Of a DNA stretch of 64,000 nucleotides, positions 1-8,308 are shown in pieces (position 1 is the stretch's first letter; each line of letters starts with the position of its first letter). The stretch is taken from the NCBI GenBank assembly GCA_016766635.1, contig CP068473.1, forward strand, positions 492,673-556,672, in the 5' to 3' direction. A program made the translations under genes and the position numbers. Source of the stretch: Candidatus Xiphinematobacter sp. (GTDB lineage: Bacteria > Verrucomicrobiota > Verrucomicrobiia > Chthoniobacterales > Xiphinematobacteraceae). Under the pieces are notes generated by a model, which was not told the DNA's origin, searched no databases, and saw nothing but the letters and a program-made list of their open reading frames with translations.

Positions 1-1195
1 AGATGCCAAACATGCTCAGGGCGAGGACGAATGTTACTACAATAACAACCAAATTAAAGACAGGACTCTGGAATTGGAACGCTGTCCAGTTAGAAATATT
101 TCCCTGGGACTTTAAGACTAGGACAAGACTTGCTAATAAAAAAAACCAAAAAAAGATTCCAGCTGTGAAAGCCAGCCCGTGGTAGGGAATCCTTCCACGA
201 TTTTTTTCCGCCTGTTGAATTAAGCCAAAGATTTTCAGAGAAATGACTGGAAGGACACAAGGCATTAAATTCAGGATCAATCCGCCTAGGAATCCATAAA
301 AAATTGCTTGAAGCAGAGTAGAAGAAGCTATAGAACCCGGAGCCGGGATCCTTCTGGAAAAGGTAGAGCTTGGGGAAATATCTGTGAACTCATATCCCTC
401 GCGGGTGTTGTTTGTGTTCTCTGCAACTAGAACCCCGTTCAGGGGTCCGTTGTTAACCGGAACCCGAATAACCCACTCCCTTCTATCTTGGGGAAGATGA
501 TGAATCGTGCTTATTTTGCCAATTAACTGCTGAGGGGCTGGAAGGGGAAAAAATAGGAGTCTCTTGACATCTTCACTGGGCTGGGCATGGATTTCTATCC
601 CTCCGGCGTATTTGGAGAAAACTACAGGGAACGGAGGATTACTGAGAAGGGGTAGGAGACGCTCGGATTTCCTAAAAAATTGGTCATTCTTTGACTCAAC
701 GCGGGTGGATACAGGAAGAGTAAGGGACAGATCTGCTATCTCCGGAGCGCAGCTGCTATCGGCGCATGCCAGCCAAGTGACGTGCCCATTTATGGTGACC
801 TCCTTCATATCCAGTCGATTTGGTGGTCGGATTTGGGCAATAAGGAGGACCTCCCCTCTGTATCCATAGTCCACGACACCATCTTCTAGGATGATGTATT
901 CTGGAACAGGCCATCGAAGAGCTGAAGCCTTAAATCCATCCGGCAGTTTCCAGTCGATGGCTATGGGAATACCTATACTACCTGGATTTTTCCAGAAGGT
1001 ATGCCATCCCGGAGGCATTTGGAGAAGTAATCCAACCTGGAAAGTTTTGCTTGGGGCCACGGTCGAGGAATTTGCAATCAAAAAAGCTTGCACAACCCGT
1101 TTGGGGTTTTGGCTCTGGAAGGCTGATGGCACCGCTTCCATACCATGGAGTGTAAGCAAAAGGCAGCTAAAGAGTATTGTAATGGGCTTCCACAT
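1..1195 (-). CDS. DsbD/ScsB-like thiol:disulfide interchange protein, 5' part only
   Basis: Reading the minus strand from the ATG at 1193-1195 gives 398 open codons that run off the left edge, so the C-terminal part is missing. The product starts with a signal-like segment (MWKPITILFSCLLLTL), followed by a periplasmic region of about 280 residues containing an LACADSSCAP Cys pair. Near residue 305 comes the first membrane segment with LNLMPCVLPVISLK, the PCxLP-type signature of the DsbD/CcdA transmembrane electron-transfer domain. Two more hydrophobic segments follow before the edge. Family role: DsbD moves electrons from cytoplasmic thioredoxin across the inner membrane to periplasmic thiol proteins. 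An AAGGA lies about 10 bases before the ATG. The family is clear; the exact subfamily (DsbD or ScsB) is not. Confidence 0.85.
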   Translation of the reverse strand, partial: MWKPITILFSCLLLTLHGMEAVPSAFQSQNPKRVVQAFLIANSSTVAPSKTFQVGLLLQMPPGWHTFWKNPGSIGIPIAIDWKLPDGFKASALRWPVPEYIILEDGVVDYGYRGEVLLIAQIRPPNRLDMKEVTINGHVTWLACADSSCAPEIADLSLTLPVSTRVESKNDQFFRKSERLLPLLSNPPFPVVFSKYAGGIEIHAQPSEDVKRLLFFPLPAPQQLIGKISTIHHLPQDRREWVIRVPVNNGPLNGVLVAENTNNTREGYEFTDISPSSTFSRRIPAPGSIASSTLLQAIFYGFLGGLILNLMPCVLPVISLKIFGLIQQAEKNRGRIPYHGLAFTAGIFFWFFLLASLVLVLKSQGNISNWTAFQFQSPVFNLVVIVVTFVLALSMFGI

Positions 1196-2221
1196 GGGGC
1201 GTGGGATCCTTGCATAGTCGAAAATCCTGTCGGCGTTCACGTCTTGCACGAGGATTATAAGATGTGTGCCCCATTACTCTGCATGGGGAAAGAGAGGGAA
1301 TCACTCGAATGGAGGAAGGCTGGAAGCACATAGCACTAAATTTCGGCAGTACATGACGACTTATAAGAAGCCCCCACGAAAGAAAGGAGGGGTATTCGCG
1401 CAAAGGTTCCACCTCAACTTCTCCAAAGGAGACTTTGAAGTTCCTTTCTCCTTTTTATGAGCTCCAGGGGCCCCGGAAAAAATTGGAGAGACACGGGATT
1501 ATTAAGCGCTTTAAGTCAGAAGGGGAACAAAAAGATTCAAGAAAGTGTCCCCTATCCTTCCGCTACCGTGCCATCTATTGTAATGAAACGTCAACCTCTG
1601 CCTTAATTTCTTGGTGGTAGGTTCCGGGTTTCGTAGGAGAGTCCGGTCCATCCACTCTTCTCTATGGCTTTTCTGCTCTCTTAGTGAATTAGATCTTGTC
1701 CGGTTGGCCGATTGTTACTCCTTGCTCTAAAAGCAGTTGATGCATGTCCCTGCAGGAAAGCGGTGGCTTCACCCCGTCATAATTGGAATTGGAGCAACAA
1801 AATGTGCCCTAAACTACGAAATAGCTAAACACTAGGAGACCTCTCCTTTAGAGAGGTCCTCCCAGCCTCTTGATTGGAGAATGCTCTCACGTCGCCCGTA
1901 GCAAAGCCAAACTGCACAAGTTCTACTCTGCTGTTTATTCAAAAAGTGCATCCGCCTCTCCGTGCTGCTGCAATAATTGCCATTTAGCACAGAATAGACC
2001 TGCAGGTGCAAATCACTTCCTCCTATTCTTTCCCTTCTCCCAGAAACCGCATTCTTAGAGAAGATAGTTTCGAGAGGGAAAAAGATACAGGGGGCGATAA
2101 CGCCAGGGCATCCCCTTCCGTCGAAAGACAAAAAAAACCTATCTAGCCACCAGGGTATCTACAAACCATTGCTTCCCCTGATTCTAACTGCGGTACTGAG
2201 GTCTCAAGAAGAATAAAGAAA
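1196..2221. other. Gene-poor gap, about 1.0 kb
   Basis: No reading frame here gives a recognisable protein; the short open frames differ in composition from the neighbouring genes and lack plausible starts. Two hairpins stand out. One has arms AAAGGAGA (1425-1432) and TCTCCTTT (1447-1454). The other is listed separately at 1835-1862. The stretch could be eroded gene remains, but nothing identifiable is left. Confidence 0.5.
1835..1862. repeat. Inverted repeat (hairpin) in gap
   Basis: The arms GACCTCTC (1838-1845) and GAGAGGTC (1851-1858) pair perfectly around a 5-base loop. Three further outer pairs are possible with one bulge. There is no T-run on either side, so a terminator role is not supported. 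Confidence 0.5.
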
Positions 2222-2293
2222 TGCTCCTGCCGGGAGTCGAACCCGGATTTAAGGTTTAGGAAACCTCCGTTCTGTCCATTGAACTACGGGAGC
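2222..2293 (-). tRNA. tRNA-Arg (anticodon CCU)
   Basis: The minus strand folds into a full cloverleaf: D stem GTTC/GAAC, anticodon stem GAGGT/ACCTT with loop TTCCTAA (anticodon CCU, reading AGG), and T arm CCGGG-TTCGACT-CCCGG. The acceptor arms GCTCCCG and CAGGAGC pair at six of seven positions, with a C6-A67 mismatch. No CCA is encoded; the discriminator base is A. Confidence 0.92.
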
Positions 2294-2577
2294 CACAAAA
2301 TGGTGCCTCCTACACTTGACTTAGGGGGATATCTCAGCCGTTTGTCGGCCTTTACTTCTTCATCACGCAACACCCATACCTGCACCATTCCCAGATCCAA
2401 GGAACTCTGATAACCTTCCCAGGAGAAGAACCGACTATGGATATGCACCACCGGCATAAAGAGAGAAACATTCTTTGCCTGGGAAGCAAGTATTTTTAAT
2501 ACCAGACCGCTACGCTCCTCTATATGCCTCTAGGGGCCGTTTTCCTCCACCTTTTTCTGGAGAACTGACTCATCCAG

Positions 2578-3438
2578 ATGCCTACCTTTACGAAAAGCAA
2601 CCCAGCCGCCGAAGAGCAGCGCCCTGTACCCCCTTTGTTTTCCCACTCCCTAAGAGCCCTTGTGCGCCGTGCCTCCCAGGGAAGGCTTGTGTACTACTCC
2701 AGGCTTACCCCATACAATCGCATTTTCAGGGAAGGAGTACCCATTCTAACCTATCATAAGCTAGAGAGACCTCCACAGGGAGTACGCAGGAAGGACCTCT
2801 ATGTGCGACCGTGTCTGTTCAAAAAGCAAATGGAAGAACTTTGGAAGGAAGGGTTCTGTACCACTCACTTACGAGCGCAGAAAAATTTTGCCCAGCCAAA
2901 GAACAATCGCTTGGTGATTACTTTTGATGATGGAAGTAGGACAGTTTTTCAGCATGCCATGGTCCCGCTCTGGAAGTTAGGCTTCACCGCAATCCAGTAC
3001 CTAGTTACAGAGCACATCGGAGGAAGAAATGAGTGGGACACTTTACTCGGGGAAGTGGAGGATCCTCTCATGGATGAGAGCCAAGTACGTACTTGGCTGT
3101 CCGCTGGTCACAAGATCGGTGCTCACACCTTGACGCACCCGCACCTAACATATTTGGATCGACGGCAAGCCAGGGAAGAAATTGCCTCTAGCAAAAAAAA
3201 GCTGGAGGACATGTTTGGGGTAGCTGTTCAGCATTTCTGCTATCCTTATGGTAGTTGGAAGGTATGGGTGCGAGACCTGGTAGAAGAGGCTGGATACAAG
3301 ACAGCCGTAACGACCGATCCCGGTATTTGCCACACTAATGCCATAGATCCGTTCATTTTGCCACGCATTAGCGTACGCCAGCCACCCATGAATTTACGAG
3401 GCTTGCTAGATCGGCTCCTCTCCTTCCTTTTCCTCTGA
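2578..3438 (+). CDS. Polysaccharide deacetylase (NodB/CE4 family)
   Basis: This 286-residue protein carries the NodB homology domain of metal-dependent carbohydrate deacetylases. Motif 1 is ITFDDG (114-119), with the catalytic Asp and metal-binding Asp. Motif 2 is GAHTLTHPHL (181-190), supplying the two metal-binding His. Motif 3 is CYPYG (221-225), and a late LPRISV segment (261-266) fits the motif 4/5 region. Family members remove N- or O-acetyl groups from chitooligosaccharides, peptidoglycan or polysaccharides; the substrate here cannot be told. There is no clear signal peptide, although residues 20-50 are basic and weakly hydrophobic. The start is uncertain because no Shine-Dalgarno precedes the ATG. 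It is a single plus-strand gene convergent with lipA. Confidence 0.88.
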   Translation: MPTFTKSNPAAEEQRPVPPLFSHSLRALVRRASQGRLVYYSRLTPYNRIFREGVPILTYHKLERPPQGVRRKDLYVRPCLFKKQMEELWKEGFCTTHLRAQKNFAQPKNNRLVITFDDGSRTVFQHAMVPLWKLGFTAIQYLVTEHIGGRNEWDTLLGEVEDPLMDESQVRTWLSAGHKIGAHTLTHPHLTYLDRRQAREEIASSKKKLEDMFGVAVQHFCYPYGSWKVWVRDLVEEAGYKTAVTTDPGICHTNAIDPFILPRISVRQPPMNLRGLLDRLLSFLFL

Positions 3439-3505
3439 AACAACAAACAGGTGTGGCAGCAAGGTTTTGCTAGCAGGACGGTCATCTACTAGGGCAGTAA
3501 AGTAG

Positions 3506-4435
3506 CTAGCCTGAGCTGGCTTTTTTTGGAGAATTGGGGACGGTGAGGGGAACAAAGTCAGCAGCGTGATAAGAACTGCGTACCAATGGTCCACTGGAGA
3601 CAAACTCAAAGCCTTTGGAGAGAGCAATGTCCCTATAGCGATCAAAGATGGCTGGAGGAATGTATTCCACCACCGGAAAGTGTCGAGGGCTTGGACGAAG
3701 ATACTGGCCTAAGGTCAGTACTTGGACGCCTGTCTCAAGTAGGTCATCCATGGCTTGGAGGAGCTCAGCTTCGGCCTCTCCTAGTCCAAGCATCAGGCCG
3801 CTTTTGACGACGAGGCTGGCCCGGAGGCGTTTAGCCATAGAAAGCACTTCCAGAGAAAGACGATACTTGGCTCGAGATCTCACAAATGGAGTTAGCCGCT
3901 CCACGGTTTCTAAGTTGTGGTTAAAGACGTGAGGGTTTGCATCCAGTACGATTTGTAAGGCCCATTCTCTGCCGTTGAAGTCTGGGGTGAGGACCTCGAC
4001 AACAAGAGAAGAATCAATTGCACGGACAGCCTGAACGACGTGAGCAAAATGGCTGGCGCCGCCATCTTTCAAGTCATCGCGCGCGACAGCCGTAAGGACA
4101 ACATGTTTGAGTTTCATACGACGGACGGCCTCAGCTACGCGCTCTGGCTCGTCCTCTTCCAGAGGAAGAGGCTTAGCTGTAGATACAGCGCAGAATCTGC
4201 AGGCTCGAGTGCAACGATCGCCGGCGATCATAAAGGTAGCAGTCCCTCGACTCCAGCATTCCCAGCGATTTGGGCACTGAGCACTCTCGCAAACCGTGTG
4301 AAGTTTCAGATCAGCAATTAGCCCCTTGGTGGAGAAGAACACTGGGTTAGAAGGAAGGCGAACTTTGATCCAAGTCGGCTTCCGAGCTTGGTGCAATGTA
4401 GAGTCACTAATAGGATTAATAATCCCTGGAGGCAT
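3506..4435 (-). CDS. lipA: Lipoyl synthase
   Basis: LipA is a radical SAM enzyme that inserts two sulfur atoms into octanoyl groups on lipoyl domains, such as that of SucB encoded further along. With the start at 4433-4435 the protein has 309 residues, normal for the family. The auxiliary cluster motif CESAQCPNRWEC gives Cys 49, 54 and 60. The radical SAM motif CTRACRFC gives Cys 75, 79 and 82. The C-terminal RSSY serine ligand is present (GPLVRSSYHA). The frame stays open upstream to a TTG at 4522, two bases past the recR stop, but those extra 29 residues do not resemble LipA. It probably forms an operon with recR. Confidence 0.95.
   Translation of the reverse strand: MPPGIINPISDSTLHQARKPTWIKVRLPSNPVFFSTKGLIADLKLHTVCESAQCPNRWECWSRGTATFMIAGDRCTRACRFCAVSTAKPLPLEEDEPERVAEAVRRMKLKHVVLTAVARDDLKDGGASHFAHVVQAVRAIDSSLVVEVLTPDFNGREWALQIVLDANPHVFNHNLETVERLTPFVRSRAKYRLSLEVLSMAKRLRASLVVKSGLMLGLGEAEAELLQAMDDLLETGVQVLTLGQYLRPSPRHFPVVEYIPPAIFDRYRDIALSKGFEFVSSGPLVRSSYHAADFVPLTVPNSPKKASSG
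3508..3527 (+). terminator. Possible rho-independent terminator of the deacetylase gene
   Basis: AGCC (3508-3511) and GGCT (3518-3521) form a short stem around TGAGCT, followed at once by a run of seven T. The stem has only 4 bp and lies inside the 3' end of the convergent lipA gene, so the call is weak. Confidence 0.3.
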
Positions 4436-4523
4436 TGTTTCGAGAGAGTTGTGAGTTTGACACGAGTAAGAATCGCGGAGCCCCTCCTTCCCGCCGGTCT
4501 TCCCCATTCCACCAAAGACCAAA

Positions 4524-5138
4524 CTACTTCAGCGAGATTTCGCTTCGACCGGAGATAGCATAAGAGAGCGTGCCCACGTCGGCGTACTCTAACCCACCAC
4601 CGACTGGAAGTCCATGGGCAATGCGACTTACCAAAACCCCTTTTTCAGAAAAGAGATGAGCCAGATAGTGTGAGGTTGCGTCTCCTTCCACATCGGCACT
4701 CAGCGCAAGGATAAGCTCTTGCGGACGCTCAGACTCCACTCTCGCTAAAAGAGACGGGATCCGCAGTTGTTCAGGACCAATACCGTCCAGTGGAGAGAAT
4801 TTTCCCCCCAAAGCATGGTAGCGACCCGAAAAAACGCCGGCACGCTCAATGGCAACGATATCACTGGCAGTTTCCACCACGCAGATGGGATAAACACGCC
4901 GTTCTGGTGCACTACAGATTCGGCAGAGATCCTCCGTTGTGAAAAAACCGCACAGCTTGCAGCTCCTTAGACATTGCGAGGCCTCCTGAATAGACCTGGC
5001 AAGTCGAGCAGGGTTGGCATCACGAGATTGGAGAAGCCAGAGGGCAATGCGCTCCGCACTGCGAGGACCAATTCCGGGCAAATGCTGCAATTCTTCTGTG
5101 AGAAGCAGGTACGGTTTAGGGTAGTAAATTTTACTCAA
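4524..5138 (-). CDS. recR: Recombination mediator protein RecR
   Basis: RecR works with RecO and RecF to load RecA onto gapped DNA. The 204-residue protein is full length. It has the helix-hairpin-helix LPGIGPRSAERIA (20-32), a four-Cys zinc site (C60, C63, C72, C75) and a Toprim domain starting ICVVETASDIVAIE at about 86. The start codon is TTG with no obvious Shine-Dalgarno, but it gives the family N-terminus closely. The lipA frame opens just behind the stop, suggesting cotranscription. Confidence 0.95.
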   Translation of the reverse strand: MSKIYYPKPYLLLTEELQHLPGIGPRSAERIALWLLQSRDANPARLARSIQEASQCLRSCKLCGFFTTEDLCRICSAPERRVYPICVVETASDIVAIERAGVFSGRYHALGGKFSPLDGIGPEQLRIPSLLARVESERPQELILALSADVEGDATSHYLAHLFSEKGVLVSRIAHGLPVGGGLEYADVGTLSYAISGRSEISLK

Positions 5139-5305
5139 GAAAAAAGTAGGGGGGAATTAGAAAGTCACCGAAAGCAGAAAGCCCTACGCAACCAAAGTAG
5201 GGGTATCCAATTTTATTGGGCCCTATATCAAGTTAAAAAGAATTCATAACGGGTCACGTTCTTCTATCTCTGTTCTAGCAGGTAGGGGGGGTTCGGTGTC
5301 TTTTT

Positions 5306-6892
5306 CTATAGACTCTCCCCGCTATGGTAAGATTGGGCCACTAGCCTGCTCAAATACTCTTCTGGATTGTCAATGGCTTCTTCTGGAAGTACTAGCTTGG
5401 TAGGCTCCAGTTTACTTTTTTGGATAAGATGCAGGCCAAATTGGTAGTCTTTAAACAACTTTTCGCAAAGCTCACGCATCGTGACTTTTTCTCTAATCGC
5501 CCGTTTCGCAAGGCGTGTAAGTGCAGATTCCGAGGCCTCCACCTGCACTTCATGTTGTTCGCTAAACTGCTGCATAAACTGCTTAGCTTCAGTACGCAAA
5601 GTACGTTCCTTTTTGGCAAAACCGCCCTCAAGCAGGCAGGAAAGATGGATGCTGGGTTTTTCCACTAGGGCTGCATCTACGGTAAACGACGTGACACCAG
5701 CACCTGGTAGCGCATACTTAAAGTCTCGCAAGAGTCTCTCTAGAACGGTGAGCAGACCACGCGCTCCGGTCCCTTCCTGGTGAGCAGAAGCGGCGATTTT
5801 CCATAGAGCTTCCTCCTCGAAATGTATCTCAATACCATAAGAACGGAAAGCGCGTTCGTACTGAAGAATAATGCTATCTTCCGAATGCCTCATAATCTGG
5901 AAAAGATCTTCAACCTCTAGAGCATGACAGATAGAGCGGACTGGAAGCCGACCGATGAATTCAGACTCGAATCCATATTCGATAAAATCCCGAGTATGAG
6001 CCACCTGTAAAACATTGCTTTCCGAATCAGGGGCGGCCCTTTTGGTGCAAAAGCCAACCTGCAACTGTTGCTTTCTATGATGGATGATGCGGTCCAACCC
6101 CTCAAAAGCACCACTCACAATGAAGAGGATATGTTTGGTGTTGATAGTCTCCCTGCGCACCGGGCCGCGGCCACGCTGCGTTTGCATCTCCATGACAGAC
6201 TGAATCTGAGACTGGATGTCTGAGGGATTTTTTAGAGAAACCTCGGTTTCCTCCATAAGTTTCAGCAGCCCGGTTTGGACACCATGCCCACTTACATCTC
6301 GGCCTGGATTTCTAGAAGAGGTGGCAATTTTATCAATTTCATCAAGAAAAACGATGCCTATCTCGGCTAGTGAAATGTCCCCCCCTGCATACTCTACTAG
6401 TTCTCGGACAAGATCATCTACGTCTCCGCCTACATAACCCGTCTCACTGAATTTAGTGGCGTCCGCCTTGACAAAGGGTACACCAATTAACTCAGCAATA
6501 TGTTTGATTAAGTGAGTTTTGCCTACGCCCGTTGGACCAATCAAGAGGACATTTTGTTTGGTATATCCGGGCAAGTTTTCCCCACTCACGGCTTCCCTAG
6601 CGTGGTGATAGTGGTCACAGACAGCAACACTTAGCACTTTCTTTGCCTCTTCCTGTCGAATAACAAAGCGATCCAAGTGCTCCTTTATATCACGCGGAGT
6701 GTAGAGGAACTGAGAAAGAAGAGGATGTAATCTCCTACCGCCACTACCAGTAGAGGAGGGCTCGCCCTGCCCGAAGGACTGGGGCACAACCGATTGCTTC
6801 TCGCCAAAAGTGACCCGAAACACCTCGGACAATCTCTTTTGCATTTCTTCCGGAGAAGGTAAATTGGGCTCACTCATGCTAGACTCCAGCAT
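5306..6892 (-). CDS. ClpX-like AAA+ ATPase without zinc-binding domain
   Basis: This 528-residue AAA+ unfoldase is closest to ClpX. It has Walker A GPTGVGKT (119-126), the pore loop GYVG (152-155), Walker B IVFLDEID (180-187), a DVSGHGVQ segment and the arginine-finger region EFIGRLPV (311-318). The N-terminal Cys4 zinc domain of ClpX is absent, replaced by about 60 residues rich in Ser, Gly and Glu. A VGF tripeptide (279-281) sits where ClpX has the IGF loop that docks into ClpP. About 120 extra residues follow the small AAA domain. HslU was considered, but the I-domain is missing and no hslV is near. An in-frame ATG at 6877 is an equally good start. clpP lies about 10 kb away rather than adjacent. 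Confidence 0.82.
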   Translation of the reverse strand: MLESSMSEPNLPSPEEMQKRLSEVFRVTFGEKQSVVPQSFGQGEPSSTGSGGRRLHPLLSQFLYTPRDIKEHLDRFVIRQEEAKKVLSVAVCDHYHHAREAVSGENLPGYTKQNVLLIGPTGVGKTHLIKHIAELIGVPFVKADATKFSETGYVGGDVDDLVRELVEYAGGDISLAEIGIVFLDEIDKIATSSRNPGRDVSGHGVQTGLLKLMEETEVSLKNPSDIQSQIQSVMEMQTQRGRGPVRRETINTKHILFIVSGAFEGLDRIIHHRKQQLQVGFCTKRAAPDSESNVLQVAHTRDFIEYGFESEFIGRLPVRSICHALEVEDLFQIMRHSEDSIILQYERAFRSYGIEIHFEEEALWKIAASAHQEGTGARGLLTVLERLLRDFKYALPGAGVTSFTVDAALVEKPSIHLSCLLEGGFAKKERTLRTEAKQFMQQFSEQHEVQVEASESALTRLAKRAIREKVTMRELCEKLFKDYQFGLHLIQKSKLEPTKLVLPEEAIDNPEEYLSRLVAQSYHSGESL

Positions 6893-6943
6893 TCTCGCTC
6901 CATATGCAGTTCATTTAAAGCATTTTTATGTATAAGTGAGAGG

Positions 6944-7888
6944 ATGAATGTGTCTGCTACTTCAACCGTCGTGGGTTCATCCTATACTGGATGGCGGTTG
7001 GATCGTTTTGCAGCAGCGATCCTTCCTTTTCCTTCCCGCACCCATGTGCAATCTTTAATTCGCTCTGGCTGTATTCGCCTTCGGGGGAGAGTAGCAAGGC
7101 CCTCCGAAAAGGTCCGAACTGGAGATGTCATTTTCGTTCGTCGGCCGGTAACACCCACCCCCACGAGTTTAGTTCCGGAAGCCATAATGCCTCTGCGTGT
7201 TTTGTACGAGGATACAGATCTACTCGTAGTTAACAAAGAAGCCGGGATAGTGGTTCATCCAGGATCTGGAAATTGGAAAGGGACTCTCGTTGGAGCCCTG
7301 TTGGTTCATTGTCGTAACCTCTCTAAGGGTAGTGGAGCAGAACGCCCAGGAATTGTTCATCGGTTGGATAAGGAAACTAGTGGATGTTTGGTAGTTGCGA
7401 AGAACGATGCTGCCCACTATAGGCTATCACGAGAATTTGCCCTGCGCAGGGTGAGGAAAACCTATCTTGCTATTGTTCAGGGTACCTGCACGGTAACGGA
7501 CGGAACGATATGCGTCCCCATCTGCAGACATCCTTTCCATCGCCAAAGAATGTCCATCGCTTCTCCTCCTGAAGGGCGTGATGCAGTCACACATTTTCAG
7601 GTTCTTTCCAGCGCTCGTGGAACCAGTTTATTGGTTTGTTTTCCACAAACTGGACGCACCCACCAAATCCGTGTCCATCTAAAGCACTTGGGGTACCCTG
7701 TGTTAGGAGACGCAATTTACGGAGAGCGCAGAAATTTTCCACACCATCTCCTGCATGCCTGGAAACTCGGCTTTTCCCACCCTACTAAGGGAACCCCCAT
7801 GGAATTTTGCGCGCCAATTCCAATTGAAATGCAGCTGGATACGTTCCAAAAGTTCTGGACGCCAGAAAAACTATGCTTGCGGCTGTAA
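6944..7888 (+). CDS. rluD: RluD-family 23S rRNA pseudouridine synthase
   Basis: This enzyme family isomerises specific uridines of 23S rRNA to pseudouridine. The 314-residue protein has an N-terminal S4 RNA-binding domain (about 19-65) followed by the RluA/RluD catalytic domain. The signature GIVHRLDKETSG (136-147) contains the catalytic Asp142. The late motif PQTGRTHQIRVHL is also present. Domain order and length match RluD better than RluC, but exact uridine targets are inferred. It is transcribed divergently from the ClpX-like gene with about 50 bases between them. A purine-rich GAGAGG touches the ATG, so the GTG at 6950 may be the true start. Confidence 0.9.
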   Translation: MNVSATSTVVGSSYTGWRLDRFAAAILPFPSRTHVQSLIRSGCIRLRGRVARPSEKVRTGDVIFVRRPVTPTPTSLVPEAIMPLRVLYEDTDLLVVNKEAGIVVHPGSGNWKGTLVGALLVHCRNLSKGSGAERPGIVHRLDKETSGCLVVAKNDAAHYRLSREFALRRVRKTYLAIVQGTCTVTDGTICVPICRHPFHRQRMSIASPPEGRDAVTHFQVLSSARGTSLLVCFPQTGRTHQIRVHLKHLGYPVLGDAIYGERRNFPHHLLHAWKLGFSHPTKGTPMEFCAPIPIEMQLDTFQKFWTPEKLCLRL

Positions 7889-8308
7889 GCGTTGGCACAT
7901 CTCTCAGGGGCTTTAATCAACTAAGAGGGCGTTAAGGATAGATTGCAGTGGCTCGGTGGCACATTTTCGCATATGGGGGCTGGAATTCTAGAAATGCCAA
8001 GAAGGGCCTCCCCGCCGACGTAGTTTACTCTTGCTCCAGACTGCATCAGGAGAAGGGGGATACTTTTGAAGCGGCATGAAAAAAGTTGGACAGACGGCGA
8101 CAAGGCAAGCTCACTGCGGAACCCTTTGCCTACATTGTATTGCCCCACCCCTATAACCAAAAAAGGGGGAAGAGTTTCTGAGTAGTTTGATTTCTGGTGT
8201 AGCATGGGTGTATTTCCAGCTCTAGACTGAGGGCCACGGCGCAGAATAAGCTCCGTTTCAATCTCACACAGAAAGGCAAAATGGCTTGGAGAGGAGTCCC
8301 CCCCTACC
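7889..8308. other. Gap between convergent rluD and ftsK, with an unassigned open frame
   Basis: The minus strand is open from inside the ftsK 3' end down to a stop at 7921, giving about 130 codons outside ftsK. The translation resembles no family I know and has no convincing start. It may be a degraded gene downstream of ftsK or a chance open frame. Confidence 0.3.

Noticed and set aside
1167-1412. 81-codon minus-strand frame overlapping the start of the DsbD-like gene
   Set aside because: It overlaps the real gene's start in another frame and shows no conserved features.
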